Source: Tenacibaculum adriaticum (GTDB lineage: Bacteria; Bacteroidota; Bacteroidia; Flavobacteriales; Flavobacteriaceae). Taken from it: a stretch of DNA of 64,000 bases. The notes under the pieces were generated by a model, which had not been told where the DNA came from, did no database searches, and was given only the letters and a program-made list of their open reading frames with translations. The position numbers and the translations under genes were made by a program. Position 1 is the stretch's first letter, and every line of letters begins with the position of its first letter. Shown here one piece after another: positions 1-8,199 of the stretch. The DNA lies in assembly GCF_008124875.1 (NCBI RefSeq), contig NZ_VNIA01000002.1, forward strand, positions 62,001 to 126,000, in the 5' to 3' direction.

Positions 1-1324
1 TACAAGATACATAAACCATGCGTTCTGCATTTAAGTTTATGATTTTTTTAAGTGTTTTTGGTGCAATTCCAGCACGAGCAGGATCTAAAATAATGGTTCT
101 TATTTTATTTTTATACTGAGGATGTTCAGTCAAGAATTTACCAACATCTGCAGCAAAGAACTCCAAGCCTTCGATGTTATTCCGTTTTGCATTTTTCTTA
201 GCATCTTCGATAGCAGATTTTACAATATCTACCCCAACGATTTTAGCATTTTCACTTTTAGAAGCTACAATTTGACCAATAGTACCTGTGCCACAGAATA
301 AATCCATTACCACAGTGTTGTCTACAGCTTCTTTGTTTTCTAAAACATACTCAACAACTTTAGAATATAGTTTTTCAGCACATTTCGGGTTGGTTTGAAA
401 AAAGCTTTTCATACTAATTTCAAAATTTAAATCTAAAAGTTCTTCAACAATTTTATCTTTCCCGTAGATAAGATTTATACTTCCTGATGTAGCAATGGTT
501 CTATCGCCAGTTTCATCATTTATAGTATGTAAAAAGCCAGCAACTCTATCTCCGAATAATTCTACTAAAAAATTAGCGAATTTATTCAAATCAAATTTTG
601 GTAAATCAGGAGATGTTGTTACTAAATTAAATAATAATTCGTTAGTTTTAAAAGATTTACGAACCACAAAATACCTAAAAAAACCTTCTCTTTTAGGTCC
701 ATGCCAAGGTGCTAAGCCTGTAGCTTCACAATACTCTCTAATTTTAATTAAATTATCTTCGAATTGTTTATCAAATAAACCAGAGTCTTTATCTAAATTT
801 TCTCCACACCACCAAGTTCCACGTTTTTTAAATCCAAGTGTAAATTCATCGACATCGGTTTTTTGTTCTCGGTTATAACCAATAGCAGAAAAACCATACT
901 CCATTTTATTTCGATAATGAAAATCGTTAGGTGAACTTACAAATTCATCAAACAAATCTTCAATATTTTCTACTTTCCCAATACGTTTAAATAACTGGAG
1001 TGTACTTTCATATTTATAAGTGTGTTGTTTTTTAACAGGTAGTTTTATGTATGGAGCACCAGGAATTTCTTGAAATGGAACGTCTTTTTCATCTTCAGAA
1101 GGTTCTAAAACTTCAAATAGTTTACATTCAGCGTATTTTTTGCTTGTCTTCTTCACTTGTGCTTTTACCAATTGCCCAGGTAAAGTATTAGGCACAAAAA
1201 CAACAAATTCACCGTGTTCATTACGAATACGAGCAATTCCTTTTCCGCCAAAGGCGTAATCTTCTATTTTGAGTTCTAAAATTTGTCCTCTTTTCACAAA
1301 ATTGTTACGTTCTCTTCGTGGCAT
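1..1324 (-). CDS. rlmD: 23S rRNA (uracil-5-)-methyltransferase RlmD, partial (3' end outside window)
   Basis: My translation of the minus strand gives 441 codons that run off the window edge. The N-terminus (MPRRERNNFVKRGQ) leads into a TRAM-type RNA-binding domain at about residues 8-65. A SAM-binding Rossmann core follows, with MDLFCGTGTIGQ as motif I and DPARAG as the substrate-base loop. The last complete codon, at positions 2-4, is the Cys of YVSC, the expected nucleophile that attacks C6 of uracil. Known family role: SAM-dependent m5U formation in 23S rRNA (RlmD/RumA). It is transcribed alone, with a TAnnTTTG element 22 bp upstream and the terminator of the ompA-like gene behind that. 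Assignment within the TrmA/RlmC/RlmD family rests on the TRAM domain and length. Confidence 0.93.
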   Translation of the reverse strand, partial: MPRRERNNFVKRGQILELKIEDYAFGGKGIARIRNEHGEFVVFVPNTLPGQLVKAQVKKTSKKYAECKLFEVLEPSEDEKDVPFQEIPGAPYIKLPVKKQHTYKYESTLQLFKRIGKVENIEDLFDEFVSSPNDFHYRNKMEYGFSAIGYNREQKTDVDEFTLGFKKRGTWWCGENLDKDSGLFDKQFEDNLIKIREYCEATGLAPWHGPKREGFFRYFVVRKSFKTNELLFNLVTTSPDLPKFDLNKFANFLVELFGDRVAGFLHTINDETGDRTIATSGSINLIYGKDKIVEELLDLNFEISMKSFFQTNPKCAEKLYSKVVEYVLENKEAVDNTVVMDLFCGTGTIGQIVASKSENAKIVGVDIVKSAIEDAKKNAKRNNIEGLEFFAADVGKFLTEHPQYKNKIRTIILDPARAGIAPKTLKKIINLNAERMVYVSC

Positions 1325-1345
1325 TTATCAATATTTAATGGTTTG

Positions 1346-1353
1346 CAAAATTA
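1346..1353 (-). promoter_or_regulatory. Putative rlmD promoter (-7 element)
   Basis: On the minus strand this reads TAATTTTG, a full match to the Bacteroidota TAnnTTTG element. It would give a leader of roughly 15 nt before the rlmD ATG. No clear TTG -33 element is visible. Confidence 0.5.
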
Positions 1354-1375
1354 GGAAAAGATATTGTTTGATAAT

Positions 1376-1410
1376 AAAAAAAGACCACTCATTTGAGTGG
1401 TCTTTTTTTA
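1376..1410 (-). terminator. Rho-independent terminator of the lipocalin-ompA unit
   Basis: Perfect 10-bp arms AAGACCACTC and GAGTGGTCTT (1381-1404) enclose ATTT. They are flanked by A and T runs on the two sides, so the minus-strand transcript ends in a U tract. It lies 30-60 bp past the stop of the OmpA-family gene. Confidence 0.85.
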
Positions 1411-1436
1411 GTTATTAAATTAAATAAAGATTTAGG

Positions 1437-2132
1437 TTATTGACCTGCTTCTTTTTTAGCGTTTTCAATCATTTGTTCATTTGCAACAATAGCAAATTCA
1501 ACACGTCTGTTTTTACTTCTTCCTTCTGCAGTATCATTAGAAGCTATTGGGTTGTTTACACCAAAACCTTCGGTTTTAAACCTATCTGCATTTAAACCTT
1601 TGCTTACTAAATAATTTTTTACTGAATTAGCTCTTTTTTCAGAAAGAACTTGATTGTATTCTACTTTTCCTGTGCTATCTGTATATCCATAAATAACAAT
1701 ATCTGTATTTTCATAATTTTTAAACACAGAAACTAATTTATCTAAATTAGCTTGGGCAGTAGATGTTAAAGTTGATTTGTTAGTGTCAAATCTAACAGCA
1801 TTTTCACCTAATGTTAACGCAATTCCTTCTCCAACTCTTTCAACTTCTGCTCCTGGAACAGCTTCTTTTATTTCACGGGCTTGTTTGTCCATTTTATTAC
1901 CAATAACACCACCCGTTACACCACCAATAACACCACCTAGCACAGCACCTAATTTAGAATTTTTTCCGTTTCCTACGTTATTTCCAATAACAGCTCCTAA
2001 AACAGCTCCGGCAGCAGTTCCAATAGCCGCTCCTTTTTGGGTGTTGTTTGCATTTTGAATTGATTTACACGATGTAAGTATGCTTCCTGATAAAAGAAAG
2101 ATTGATAAACTATAAATTATTATTTTTTTCAT
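1437..2132 (-). CDS. OmpA-family lipoprotein with glycine-zipper region
   Basis: A 231-residue envelope protein. Residues 1-22 form a lipoprotein signal ending in SILTSC, with Cys22 as the probable lipidated residue. Residues 34-80 are a glycine-zipper stretch (GAAIGTAAGAVLGAVIG and similar GxxxG repeats) that would insert into or lie along the membrane. Residues about 105-220 are a C-terminal OmpA domain, with the TDSTGKVEYNQVLSEKRA and NRRVEF motifs that bind the peptidoglycan stem peptide. The likely role is anchoring the outer membrane to the cell wall. It follows the lipocalin-like lipoprotein gene by 18 bp in the same direction, so the two probably form an operon ending at the hairpin at 1376-1410. 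Confidence 0.9.
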   Translation of the reverse strand: MKKIIIYSLSIFLLSGSILTSCKSIQNANNTQKGAAIGTAAGAVLGAVIGNNVGNGKNSKLGAVLGGVIGGVTGGVIGNKMDKQAREIKEAVPGAEVERVGEGIALTLGENAVRFDTNKSTLTSTAQANLDKLVSVFKNYENTDIVIYGYTDSTGKVEYNQVLSEKRANSVKNYLVSKGLNADRFKTEGFGVNNPIASNDTAEGRSKNRRVEFAIVANEQMIENAKKEAGQ

Positions 2133-2150
2133 TGTATTTTTTTTAAATAA

Positions 2151-2627
2151 TTATTTTCTTTGAAATGTATATGTGATATTTTTTATTTGACCGGCAACGT
2201 TAATTTTATCAATTAAATCAAAACTAGTTTCGGTAACGTTGTCTAATTTTAAAATGTAACCACTATTTACATTTTTTGCCTTATGATTGTTAATTATCTT
2301 TAAAACAAAATTTCCGTCTTTGTTAACATACCAAGTAATTGGAGAGCTAAAGCTTTTACAATTCGTGTTGGGATTATTTAAGCTCATTTCCCCTTTGTTG
2401 TTGTTAGAAATAAAACTCCAATTACTACCAATAAAACAATTTGAATCTTCTAAATTAAAAGAGTTTACCTTTAAGTAATCAGAACCAGGAAAGTTTATTG
2501 ACGTAATAGTCCAATTTCCTTTAAGCATTACCTCCTTTTTATTGTCTAATTTAGTATTAACAACTGAGGTTGATTTACAACTGAATAGAACAATAGCAAA
2601 TAAAATAAGTATTAAATTTTTTCTCAT
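2151..2627 (-). CDS. Lipocalin-like lipoprotein
   Basis: A 158-residue protein starting with a short lipoprotein signal (MRKNLILILFAIVLFSC, Cys17). The mature part has the pattern of Bacteroidota lipocalin-family proteins: a LKGNWTITSINF opening strand, a GSNWSFISNN strand with a nearby Cys pair, and alternating beta strands to the C-terminus. No enzyme motif is present. A ligand-binding or envelope-maintenance role is inferred from the fold only. It is the first gene of the pair with the OmpA-like lipoprotein and has its own strong promoter match upstream. The family call comes from sequence character, not from a search. Confidence 0.65.
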   Translation of the reverse strand: MRKNLILILFAIVLFSCKSTSVVNTKLDNKKEVMLKGNWTITSINFPGSDYLKVNSFNLEDSNCFIGSNWSFISNNNKGEMSLNNPNTNCKSFSSPITWYVNKDGNFVLKIINNHKAKNVNSGYILKLDNVTETSFDLIDKINVAGQIKNITYTFQRK

Positions 2628-2647
2628 AATTTTGATTTTTTTAGGTA

Positions 2648-2679
2648 CAAATATAGTTTAATTTAAAGAGATTATACAA
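2648..2679 (-). promoter_or_regulatory. Promoter of the lipocalin-ompA operon
   Basis: On the minus strand a TTG (2677-2679) is followed after 21 nt by TATATTTG (2648-2655). This matches the Bacteroidota consensus TTG-N(17-23)-TAnnTTTG. The leader to the ATG would be about 15 nt. Confidence 0.7.
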
Positions 2680-2908
2680 CCTCAAGTAATTTACATTACT
2701 ATGATTTTCTTGTTTTTTTATTCTATTTTACAAAGCTATGATGATATTTTATGAGAGCTTTGCTCATATCATTTTAGTCTTTCCTCATTTGCAAATTACT
2801 TGTCTTTTTAGGTTTTTATTTTGAGCTCTAAGTTTAGCTTTCTTTAATTCTTATGTTCTCTTATGGTGTTTATTAAAATTTATAAAATATAAAGTTATAA
2901 AGACTCTA

Positions 2909-2946
2909 AACACAAAAAGCACCTATATTAAGGTGCTTTTTGTGTT
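2909..2946 (-). terminator. Rho-independent terminator after the cytochrome c gene
   Basis: Perfect 16-bp arms (2909-2924 and 2931-2946; core AAAAAGCACCT / AGGTGCTTTTT) surround the loop ATATTA. It begins 15 bp beyond the cytochrome stop codon. The stem is symmetrical, so it could act on both strands. Confidence 0.85.
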
Positions 2947-2960
2947 GTAGAAATAAAAAT

Positions 2961-3386
2961 TTATTTTATACTTAACATGTATAATTCTATAGATTTTAAT
3001 TCTTCTTCTTTCATTTCTTTTACAAAACCATCTAAATTAGCCTTCATAACAGCTATTTGTCCAGGGTCGATATCAACTATAGGGTTAGATTTACTTTGTA
3101 AAAATAAAAGAATACTTGCATTTTCTTTGTTGTAAGTTTCTGTAATCTCTTTAATTGAGGGGCCAATTACTTTTTTATCAGTTTGATGACACGTTGTACA
3201 TGTTTTTTCGGTGAAAAGAGCTTTGCCTTTTGCAATGGTACTTACATTTTTCAAAGGTTTTTCCTGAGTTTTTGATTCCGTTTTTATTTCTTTTGGTTTA
3301 CCATAACTAACTTCTTTTTTATTGTTTCCACAACTAAAAAGACTAATAACTGTAACAAATGCTGTTGAATAAAAAAAGTATTTCAT
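2961..3386 (-). CDS. Small c-type cytochrome lipoprotein
   Basis: Mono-haem cytochrome c, 141 residues from the chosen start. The signal MKYFFYSTAFVTVISLFSC ends in a lipobox Cys; a Lys/Glu-rich linker follows; the haem site is CTTCH (Cys63, Cys66, His67); then comes a class-I cytochrome fold with a probable Met axial ligand in GQIAVMKANLDGFV. The GPSIKEI motif after the haem is typical of the c551/c552 type. Probable role: periplasmic electron carrier tethered to a membrane. An upstream in-frame ATG at 3407 would add MLTNNLI but lies inside the promoter element at 3405-3412, so 3386 is preferred. Confidence 0.88.
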   Translation of the reverse strand: MKYFFYSTAFVTVISLFSCGNNKKEVSYGKPKEIKTESKTQEKPLKNVSTIAKGKALFTEKTCTTCHQTDKKVIGPSIKEITETYNKENASILLFLQSKSNPIVDIDPGQIAVMKANLDGFVKEMKEEELKSIELYMLSIK

Positions 3387-3404
3387 AATTAAATTGTTTG
3401 TTAA

Positions 3405-3412
3405 CAAAGCTA
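3405..3412 (-). promoter_or_regulatory. Promoter (-7 element) of the cytochrome gene
   Basis: Minus-strand TAGCTTTG, a full TAnnTTTG match. Transcription would start near 3398, downstream of the ATG at 3407, which argues for translation from 3386. Confidence 0.6.
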
Positions 3413-3526
3413 AAATGATACTTTTTTAAGAAGAATAACATTTATCATGTATTGCTGATATATTTTTTGTTATAAATAACTGTTGTTTTTACTAAAAAGT
3501 CTAATTTTTTAGATAATTAAAATTCT

Positions 3527-3564
3527 TACCTTTGTAGGAACTTCGGATGATTTCTCTCCGGTTC
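3527..3564 (+). promoter_or_regulatory. rocD promoter element followed by a hairpin
   Basis: TACCTTTG at 3527-3534 matches TAnnTTTG. Directly after it, GAAC-TT-CGGA (3538-3547) can pair with TCCG-GTTC (3557-3564) around a 9-nt loop with a TT bulge, at or just after the expected transcription start. The leader to the rocD ATG is about 65 nt, long for this genome. The stem could be a mRNA-stabilising 5' hairpin or an operator. Confidence 0.5.
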
Positions 3565-3605
3565 TAAAAGAAGGAATTCCAATTTTTAATTTAAAAACTA
3601 ATAAA

Positions 3606-4850
3606 ATGGCTGTTTTAGAACAATTAACTTCACAGCAAGCAATCGACTTAGAAAACAAATACGGTGCACACAATTATCATCCATTACCAGTGGTATTGAG
3701 TAGAGGAGAAGGTGTGTATGTATGGGATGTAGAAGGAAAGAAATATTATGATTTTTTATCGGCGTATTCTGCAGTAAATCAAGGACATTGTCATCCTAAA
3801 ATTGTAGGTGCTATGGTAAACCAAGCAAAAACATTAACCTTAACATCTCGTGCTTTTTACAATGATATTTTAGGGCAGTATGAAAAATTTGCTACCGAAT
3901 ATTTTGGGTTTGAGAAATTATTACCAATGAATACAGGCGCAGAAGCTGTAGAAACTGCTTTGAAAATCTGTAGAAAATGGGCTTATGAAGTGAAAGGAAT
4001 AGAAGAAAATAAAGCACAAATAATTGTTTGCGAAAATAACTTTCATGGAAGAACTACTACAATTATTTCATTTTCTAACGATCCTGTAGCTCGTGAACAC
4101 TTTGGTCCTTTTACAAAAGGTTTTATCAAAATTGAATATGACAATTTACAAGCATTACAAGAAGCCTTAGAAAGTAATAATAATATCGCAGGATTTTTAG
4201 TAGAGCCTATTCAAGGTGAAGCAGGAGTTTATGTTCCTTCGGAAGGATATTTAGCTGCCGCTAAAAAAATGTGTGAAGAAAATAATGTTTTGTTTATTGC
4301 TGATGAAGTGCAAACAGGAATTGCACGTACAGGTGAATTATTAGCAGTAGATCACGAAAATGTAAAACCAGATATTTTAATTCTAGGAAAAGCTTTAAGT
4401 GGTGGAGCATATCCTGTTTCAGCTGTCTTGGCAGATGATTCGGTTATGAATGTGATTCACCCAGGAAATCATGGTTCTACTTTTGGAGGGAATCCTGTAG
4501 CTGCTGCTGTGGCAATCGCTGCGTTAGAAGTGGTAAAAGAAGAAGAATTAGCTAAGAATGCAGATAGATTAGGAAAAATCTTCCGAAAAGAATTAAGTGT
4601 GTTTGCCGAAACTAATAATTTGGTAAATTTAGTTCGTGGTAAAGGATTGTTGAATGCTATTGTAATTAACGATACAGAAGATAGTGAAACGGCTTGGAAC
4701 ATTTGTATGAAGCTACGTGATAACGGATTGTTAGCAAAACCAACTCATGGTAATATTATTCGTTTTGCACCACCTTTAGTAATGAATGAGGAGCAACTAT
4801 ATGATTGTATTTCTATTATTAAAAAGACAATTACAGAGTATAAGAAATAA
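3606..4850 (+). CDS. rocD: Ornithine--oxo-acid transaminase
   Basis: A 414-residue class-III PLP aminotransferase, full length for ornithine aminotransferases. Visible landmarks are the [10 protein letters not shown] phosphate-binding loop, NFHGRT, ADEVQTG with Asp233 contacting the PLP nitrogen, and Lys262 in [10 protein letters not shown] as the Schiff-base lysine. [10 protein letters not shown] is also typical. Reaction: L-ornithine plus 2-oxoglutarate to glutamate-5-semialdehyde plus glutamate, linking arginine catabolism to proline and glutamate in the cytoplasm. It is a single-gene unit with its own promoter and a strong terminator. Acetylornithine aminotransferase is the main alternative, but the N-terminus ([23 protein letters not shown] split across residues 14-36) is that of ornithine aminotransferase. 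Confidence 0.95.
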   Translation: MAVLEQLTSQQAIDLENKYGAHNYHPLPVVLSRGEGVYVWDVEGKKYYDFLSAYSAVNQGHCHPKIVGAMVNQAKTLTLTSRAFYNDILGQYEKFATEYFGFEKLLPMNTGAEAVETALKICRKWAYEVKGIEENKAQIIVCENNFHGRTTTIISFSNDPVAREHFGPFTKGFIKIEYDNLQALQEALESNNNIAGFLVEPIQGEAGVYVPSEGYLAAAKKMCEENNVLFIADEVQTGIARTGELLAVDHENVKPDILILGKALSGGAYPVSAVLADDSVMNVIHPGNHGSTFGGNPVAAAVAIAALEVVKEEELAKNADRLGKIFRKELSVFAETNNLVNLVRGKGLLNAIVINDTEDSETAWNICMKLRDNGLLAKPTHGNIIRFAPPLVMNEEQLYDCISIIKKTITEYKK

Positions 4851-4873
4851 AATTTTCAGAAATTTATATAAAT

Positions 4874-4904
4874 AAAAAGGGGCGATTAAAATCGCCCCTT
4901 TTTT
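4874..4904. terminator. Bidirectional terminator between rocD and the CCC-motif gene
   Basis: Arms AAGGGGCGAT and ATCGCCCCTT (4877-4900) around TAAA, with flanking A and T runs on both sides. It lies between two convergent genes and can serve both. Confidence 0.9.
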
Positions 4905-4905
4905 A

Positions 4906-5223
4906 TTATTCGTATTGTTCCATTATTTGTCTTGATTGTTCCATTAAATTGTCCCAACCAATTGTATAAATTTGATAAGCAGTATAAGTAATGTATAGAA
5001 TGTTGATAATTAATATTACTAAGGCAATAATTTTACCAGTATAAATACTGTCTTGATTTGTATAAGCATCTGGGTTTGCATAATACTTTTTTAATTCTGT
5101 GTTGGCAATAAAAAAGGCAATTCCTGCAGGTATAGCTCCAAAGCCAACACAACAGCAAAGAGGAAGACCTAAAATTGCTAAAACATAAATTAAAGTAGAA
5201 TATTGTAATTTTTGTGACTCCAT
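4906..5223 (-). CDS. CCC-motif small membrane protein
   Basis: 105 residues. An N-terminal transmembrane helix (about 10-40) holds the Cys triplet in LGLPLCCCVGFGAIPAG; a short polar loop (ELKKYYANPDAYTNQ) and a second helix (about 62-90) follow. This is the architecture of the uncharacterised Bacteroidota CCC-motif membrane proteins. Function unknown; the consecutive cysteines could be lipidated, bind metal or be redox active, all speculative. It is the last gene of a three-gene operon after YbaB and DUF2752, with a 9-bp spacer. Confidence 0.75.
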   Translation of the reverse strand: MESQKLQYSTLIYVLAILGLPLCCCVGFGAIPAGIAFFIANTELKKYYANPDAYTNQDSIYTGKIIALVILIINILYITYTAYQIYTIGWDNLMEQSRQIMEQYE

Positions 5224-5232
5224 AAATAAAGG

Positions 5233-5520
5233 TTAAATTAATTTTAAAATAAAATGACCAACAATTAAAATTACATTTATAATTGCAAGTATTCGAATGT
5301 TTTTGTGAGCGTTGTTAAATTTGTATTTTAAGTTTAAAAGAATATAGACGATAAAAATAATTAACGTATAAATAGCTGGATACATTTTAAAAGCGTCAAT
5401 AAATTCACCATGAAGTAACAAAGATATAGCTCTTTGAAAACCACATCCCATACAATCAATTCCGAATAATTTCTTATTCAAACAAGGTAGCATGTAATCT
5501 TCTAGCTTTAAAAATAACAT
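5233..5520 (-). CDS. DUF2752 membrane protein
   Basis: 95 residues with the DUF2752 signature: LPCLNKKLFGIDCMGCGFQRA, split here as a Leu-Pro-Cys followed by a C-x2-C-G-x-Q-R-A motif, and two transmembrane helices (about 46-63 and 73-93). Function is unknown in the family. It lies 5 bp after the YbaB stop and 9 bp before the CCC-motif gene. The in-frame ATG at 5493 (MLPCLNKK) would match the usual family N-terminus and may be the true start. This family often sits beside the CCC-motif protein in Bacteroidota. Confidence 0.8.
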   Translation of the reverse strand: MLFLKLEDYMLPCLNKKLFGIDCMGCGFQRAISLLLHGEFIDAFKMYPAIYTLIIFIVYILLNLKYKFNNAHKNIRILAIINVILIVGHFILKLI

Positions 5521-5525
5521 TTATT

Positions 5526-5849
5526 TTATTTAAACATATCCATTCCAGGAATATTTGGCATTCCACTTTTCGCGGCTACAGCCATTTCTTGTTCGTTAAT
5601 TTCGCCAGCTCTTTTTAATACTTTGTTTAAAGTTAGAACTAAATAGTCTTCTAATTCTTCGGCATCATTTAATAAACTATCGTCTATAGTAATTGATTTG
5701 AGTTCTCTATTAGCGGTTATTGTAATTTTTAATTTTCCATCAGCACCACTTTCATCAATCAAAACTGTATTTAAACGTTGTTTTGTCTCTTCAACTTTTT
5801 GCTGCGCTTGCTTTAGTTTATCCATCATTCCTGATATATCTCCAAACAT
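5526..5849 (-). CDS. YbaB/EbfC-family nucleoid-associated protein
   Basis: 107 residues, the usual YbaB length. It begins with a coiled-coil helix ([18 protein letters not shown]), then the beta core ([19 protein letters not shown]) and a C-terminal helix ([19 protein letters not shown]). Known members are small dimeric DNA-binding proteins that coat the nucleoid. It is the first gene of the operon with DUF2752 and the CCC protein; a TAnnTTTG element lies 30 bp upstream. It is not next to dnaX or recR as in many bacteria. Confidence 0.88.
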   Translation of the reverse strand: MFGDISGMMDKLKQAQQKVEETKQRLNTVLIDESGADGKLKITITANRELKSITIDDSLLNDAEELEDYLVLTLNKVLKRAGEINEQEMAVAAKSGMPNIPGMDMFK

Positions 5850-5878
5850 AACTATTCAATTTAATATTATTTTAAAAG

Positions 5879-5886
5879 CAAATTTA
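5879..5886 (-). promoter_or_regulatory. Promoter (-7 element) of the ybaB operon
   Basis: Minus-strand TAAATTTG, a full match to TAnnTTTG, giving a leader of about 25 nt. Confidence 0.55.
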
Positions 5887-5917
5887 GTATTTTCACAAGA
5901 TTAAACTCAAACAAAAA

Positions 5918-8080
5918 ATGAAAAAAATACTACTACTTAGTTTCACTATTAGTCTTATTTTTGCATCCTGCAAAAACAAGAAGATGAAAAAAGATATAAA
6001 AGCACCTGTTGCTGAAAAAAAGGCTACTCGATTAGAAAAGCACGGTGATGTTAGAGAAGATAATTATTTTTGGATGCGTTTGAGTGATGAGCAAAAAAAG
6101 GCTAAAGTTAAAGATGAGCAAACTCAAAAAGTATACGATTACTTAAATGCTGAAAATACATATTATGATGAAATGACTTCAGAAACAAAAGAGTTTCAAG
6201 AGAAGTTGTTTGAGGAAATGAAAGGCCGTATTAAAGAAGATGATGAAAGTGTACCTTATAAGCAAGACGGATATTTTTATATTACTCGATATGAAATAGG
6301 TGGGCAATACCCAATTCATACACGTAAAAAAAGTACGTTAGAAGCTAATGAAGAAATCATTTTTAATGTAAATAATGAGGCAAAGGGCTATGATTATTTT
6401 CAATTAGGTGGATTAAATATATCTCCTGATAATAATATGGTTGCTTTTGCTACCGATACGGTAAGTCGCCGTCAATATTTCATCCGAATTAAAAATTTAG
6501 AAACCGGTAAAATTTATAAAGATATTATTGAAAACACTACTGGTAGTAGTGTTTGGGCTAATGATAATAAAACTATTTACTATACTAAAAAAGATCCTGT
6601 AACACTTCGTAGTTCTAAAATTTACAAACATGCCTTAGGTTCTGATGCTAAATTAGATGAATTAGTTTTTGAAGAAACTGATGAAACATTTAGTGCTTTT
6701 GTAACAAAGTCGAAATCTAAAAAATATATTATTATTGGTTCGTACAGCACTGTTTCTTCGGAATATCAAGTATTAGAAGCCGATAATCCTGATGGAGAAT
6801 TTAGAATTATTCAACCTCGTGAACGTGATTTAGAATACGACATAGCACATTACGGAGATCATTTTTACATTAAAACAAATAAAGATGGTGCTACCAACTT
6901 TAAGCTGATGAAAACTCCTGTAACTAAAACAGGAAAAGAAAATTGGGTAGATGTAATTCCGCATAGAGAAGATACATTATTAGAAGATATTTCAATTTTT
7001 AAAGACTATTTAGTTTTAGAAGAAAGAAATGAAGGATTGAATAAAATTCGTATTAAGCGCTGGGATGAATCTGTAGATTATTATTTGCCATTTGAAGAAG
7101 AAACATATTCAGCAGGAGTTTATGCGAATCCAGATTTTGATACCGATATTATTCGCTATTCTTACAATTCAATGACCACTCCTAGCTCTGTGATTGATTT
7201 CAATATGAAAGATAAATCCAAAGAAATTAAAAAAGAGCAAGCAGTTTTAGGAGGGAAGTTTGATAAGAATAATTACCTAAGTGAACGTATTTGGGTTCCT
7301 GCTCGTGATGGTAAAAAAGTGGCATTATCTATTGTATATCGTAAAGATACTAAGCTTGATAAAAACACACCTATATTACAATATGCCTATGGATCTTATG
7401 GTTATACTGTTAACGATGGATTCTCAACAACTCGCTTGAGTTTATTAGATCGTGGGTTTGTGTTTGCGTTGGCACATATTAGAGGAAGTCAATACTTAGG
7501 AAGAGAATGGTATGAAGATGGTAAAATGTTGAATAAGAAAAATACATTTAACGACTTTATCGATTGTTCTAAATATTTAATAGATAACAATTACACATCA
7601 GCAAAACACTTATACGCTATGGGAGGTTCTGCAGGAGGACTGTTAATGGGAGCAATTATAAATATGAACCCTGAATTGTATAACGGAATTATAGCTGCTG
7701 TACCATTTGTAGATGTTATTTCTACAATGTTAGACGACAGTATCCCGTTAACTACAGGAGAATATGATGAATGGGGAAACCCGAATAATAAAGAATATTA
7801 CGATTATATTAAATCTTACTCGCCTTATGATCAAGTAAAAGCTAGAGATTATCCTAATATACTAATTACTACTGGTTTACATGATAGTCAAGTGCAATAT
7901 TGGGAGCCAGCTAAGTGGGTAGCAAAATTACGTGAGTTAAAAACTGATAATAATACGTTGTTCTTACATACTAATATGGAAGCCGGTCATGGTGGGGCAT
8001 CCGGTAGATTTGACGCTTTAAAAGAAACAGCAGAAGAATACACCTTCTTTTTAGCTTTAGAAAACAAGTTAGAAAAATAA
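5918..8080 (+). CDS. S9 prolyl-oligopeptidase-family peptidase (oligopeptidase B-like), lipoprotein
   Basis: 720 residues. The lipoprotein signal MKKILLLSFTISLIFASC places the enzyme in the envelope. Residues about 35-430 form the N-terminal beta-propeller, opening with APVAEKKATRLEKHGDVR and DNYFWMRL as in oligopeptidase B. The alpha/beta-hydrolase domain holds the triad Ser571 (GGSAGG), Asp656 (TGLHDSQV) and His691 (EAGHGG). Family members cut short peptides after basic residues or proline. Likely role: breaking down peptides in the periplasm. Monocistronic; the start is fixed by the signal peptide. Confidence 0.9.
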   Translation: MKKILLLSFTISLIFASCKNKKMKKDIKAPVAEKKATRLEKHGDVREDNYFWMRLSDEQKKAKVKDEQTQKVYDYLNAENTYYDEMTSETKEFQEKLFEEMKGRIKEDDESVPYKQDGYFYITRYEIGGQYPIHTRKKSTLEANEEIIFNVNNEAKGYDYFQLGGLNISPDNNMVAFATDTVSRRQYFIRIKNLETGKIYKDIIENTTGSSVWANDNKTIYYTKKDPVTLRSSKIYKHALGSDAKLDELVFEETDETFSAFVTKSKSKKYIIIGSYSTVSSEYQVLEADNPDGEFRIIQPRERDLEYDIAHYGDHFYIKTNKDGATNFKLMKTPVTKTGKENWVDVIPHREDTLLEDISIFKDYLVLEERNEGLNKIRIKRWDESVDYYLPFEEETYSAGVYANPDFDTDIIRYSYNSMTTPSSVIDFNMKDKSKEIKKEQAVLGGKFDKNNYLSERIWVPARDGKKVALSIVYRKDTKLDKNTPILQYAYGSYGYTVNDGFSTTRLSLLDRGFVFALAHIRGSQYLGREWYEDGKMLNKKNTFNDFIDCSKYLIDNNYTSAKHLYAMGGSAGGLLMGAIINMNPELYNGIIAAVPFVDVISTMLDDSIPLTTGEYDEWGNPNNKEYYDYIKSYSPYDQVKARDYPNILITTGLHDSQVQYWEPAKWVAKLRELKTDNNTLFLHTNMEAGHGGASGRFDALKETAEEYTFFLALENKLEK

Positions 8081-8108
8081 TACTATTTTTGCGCTCAGAA
8101 TTGAGTGG

Positions 8109-8181
8109 AAACGTCATTACGAGAGTAAAGAAGTAATCTCAATAAAACAGATCTTCGTCATTCTTTCTCGTAATGACGTTT
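8109..8181. repeat. REP/BIME-like palindromic unit
   Basis: Perfect 16-bp inverted arms, AAACGTCATTACGAGA (8109-8124) and TCTCGTAATGACGTTT (8166-8181), flank a 41-bp centre containing GAAGTAATCTC and CGTCATTC. The string resembles the widespread family built from CGTCATTGCGAG ... GAAGCAATCTC, here with G-to-A changes. It fills the spacer between the S9 peptidase and the first cysteine synthase gene and may also terminate the peptidase transcript. Confidence 0.7.
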
Positions 8182-8199
8182 TTTATGAAATAATCTTTA

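Larger units (their letters stand above)
2628..2960. other. Longest non-coding stretch of the window
   Basis: 333 bp between two minus-strand genes. It holds the lipocalin promoter at its left end and the cytochrome terminator at its right end (2909-2946). The middle (about 2690-2900) is T-rich with no open frame, no repeat and no RNA structure that I can support. Confidence 0.6.

Noticed and set aside
1777-2058. A + strand frame of 93 codons opposite the OmpA-like gene
   Set aside because: It is the antisense shadow of the Gly-zipper codons; Pro/Thr-rich, no family, no promoter.
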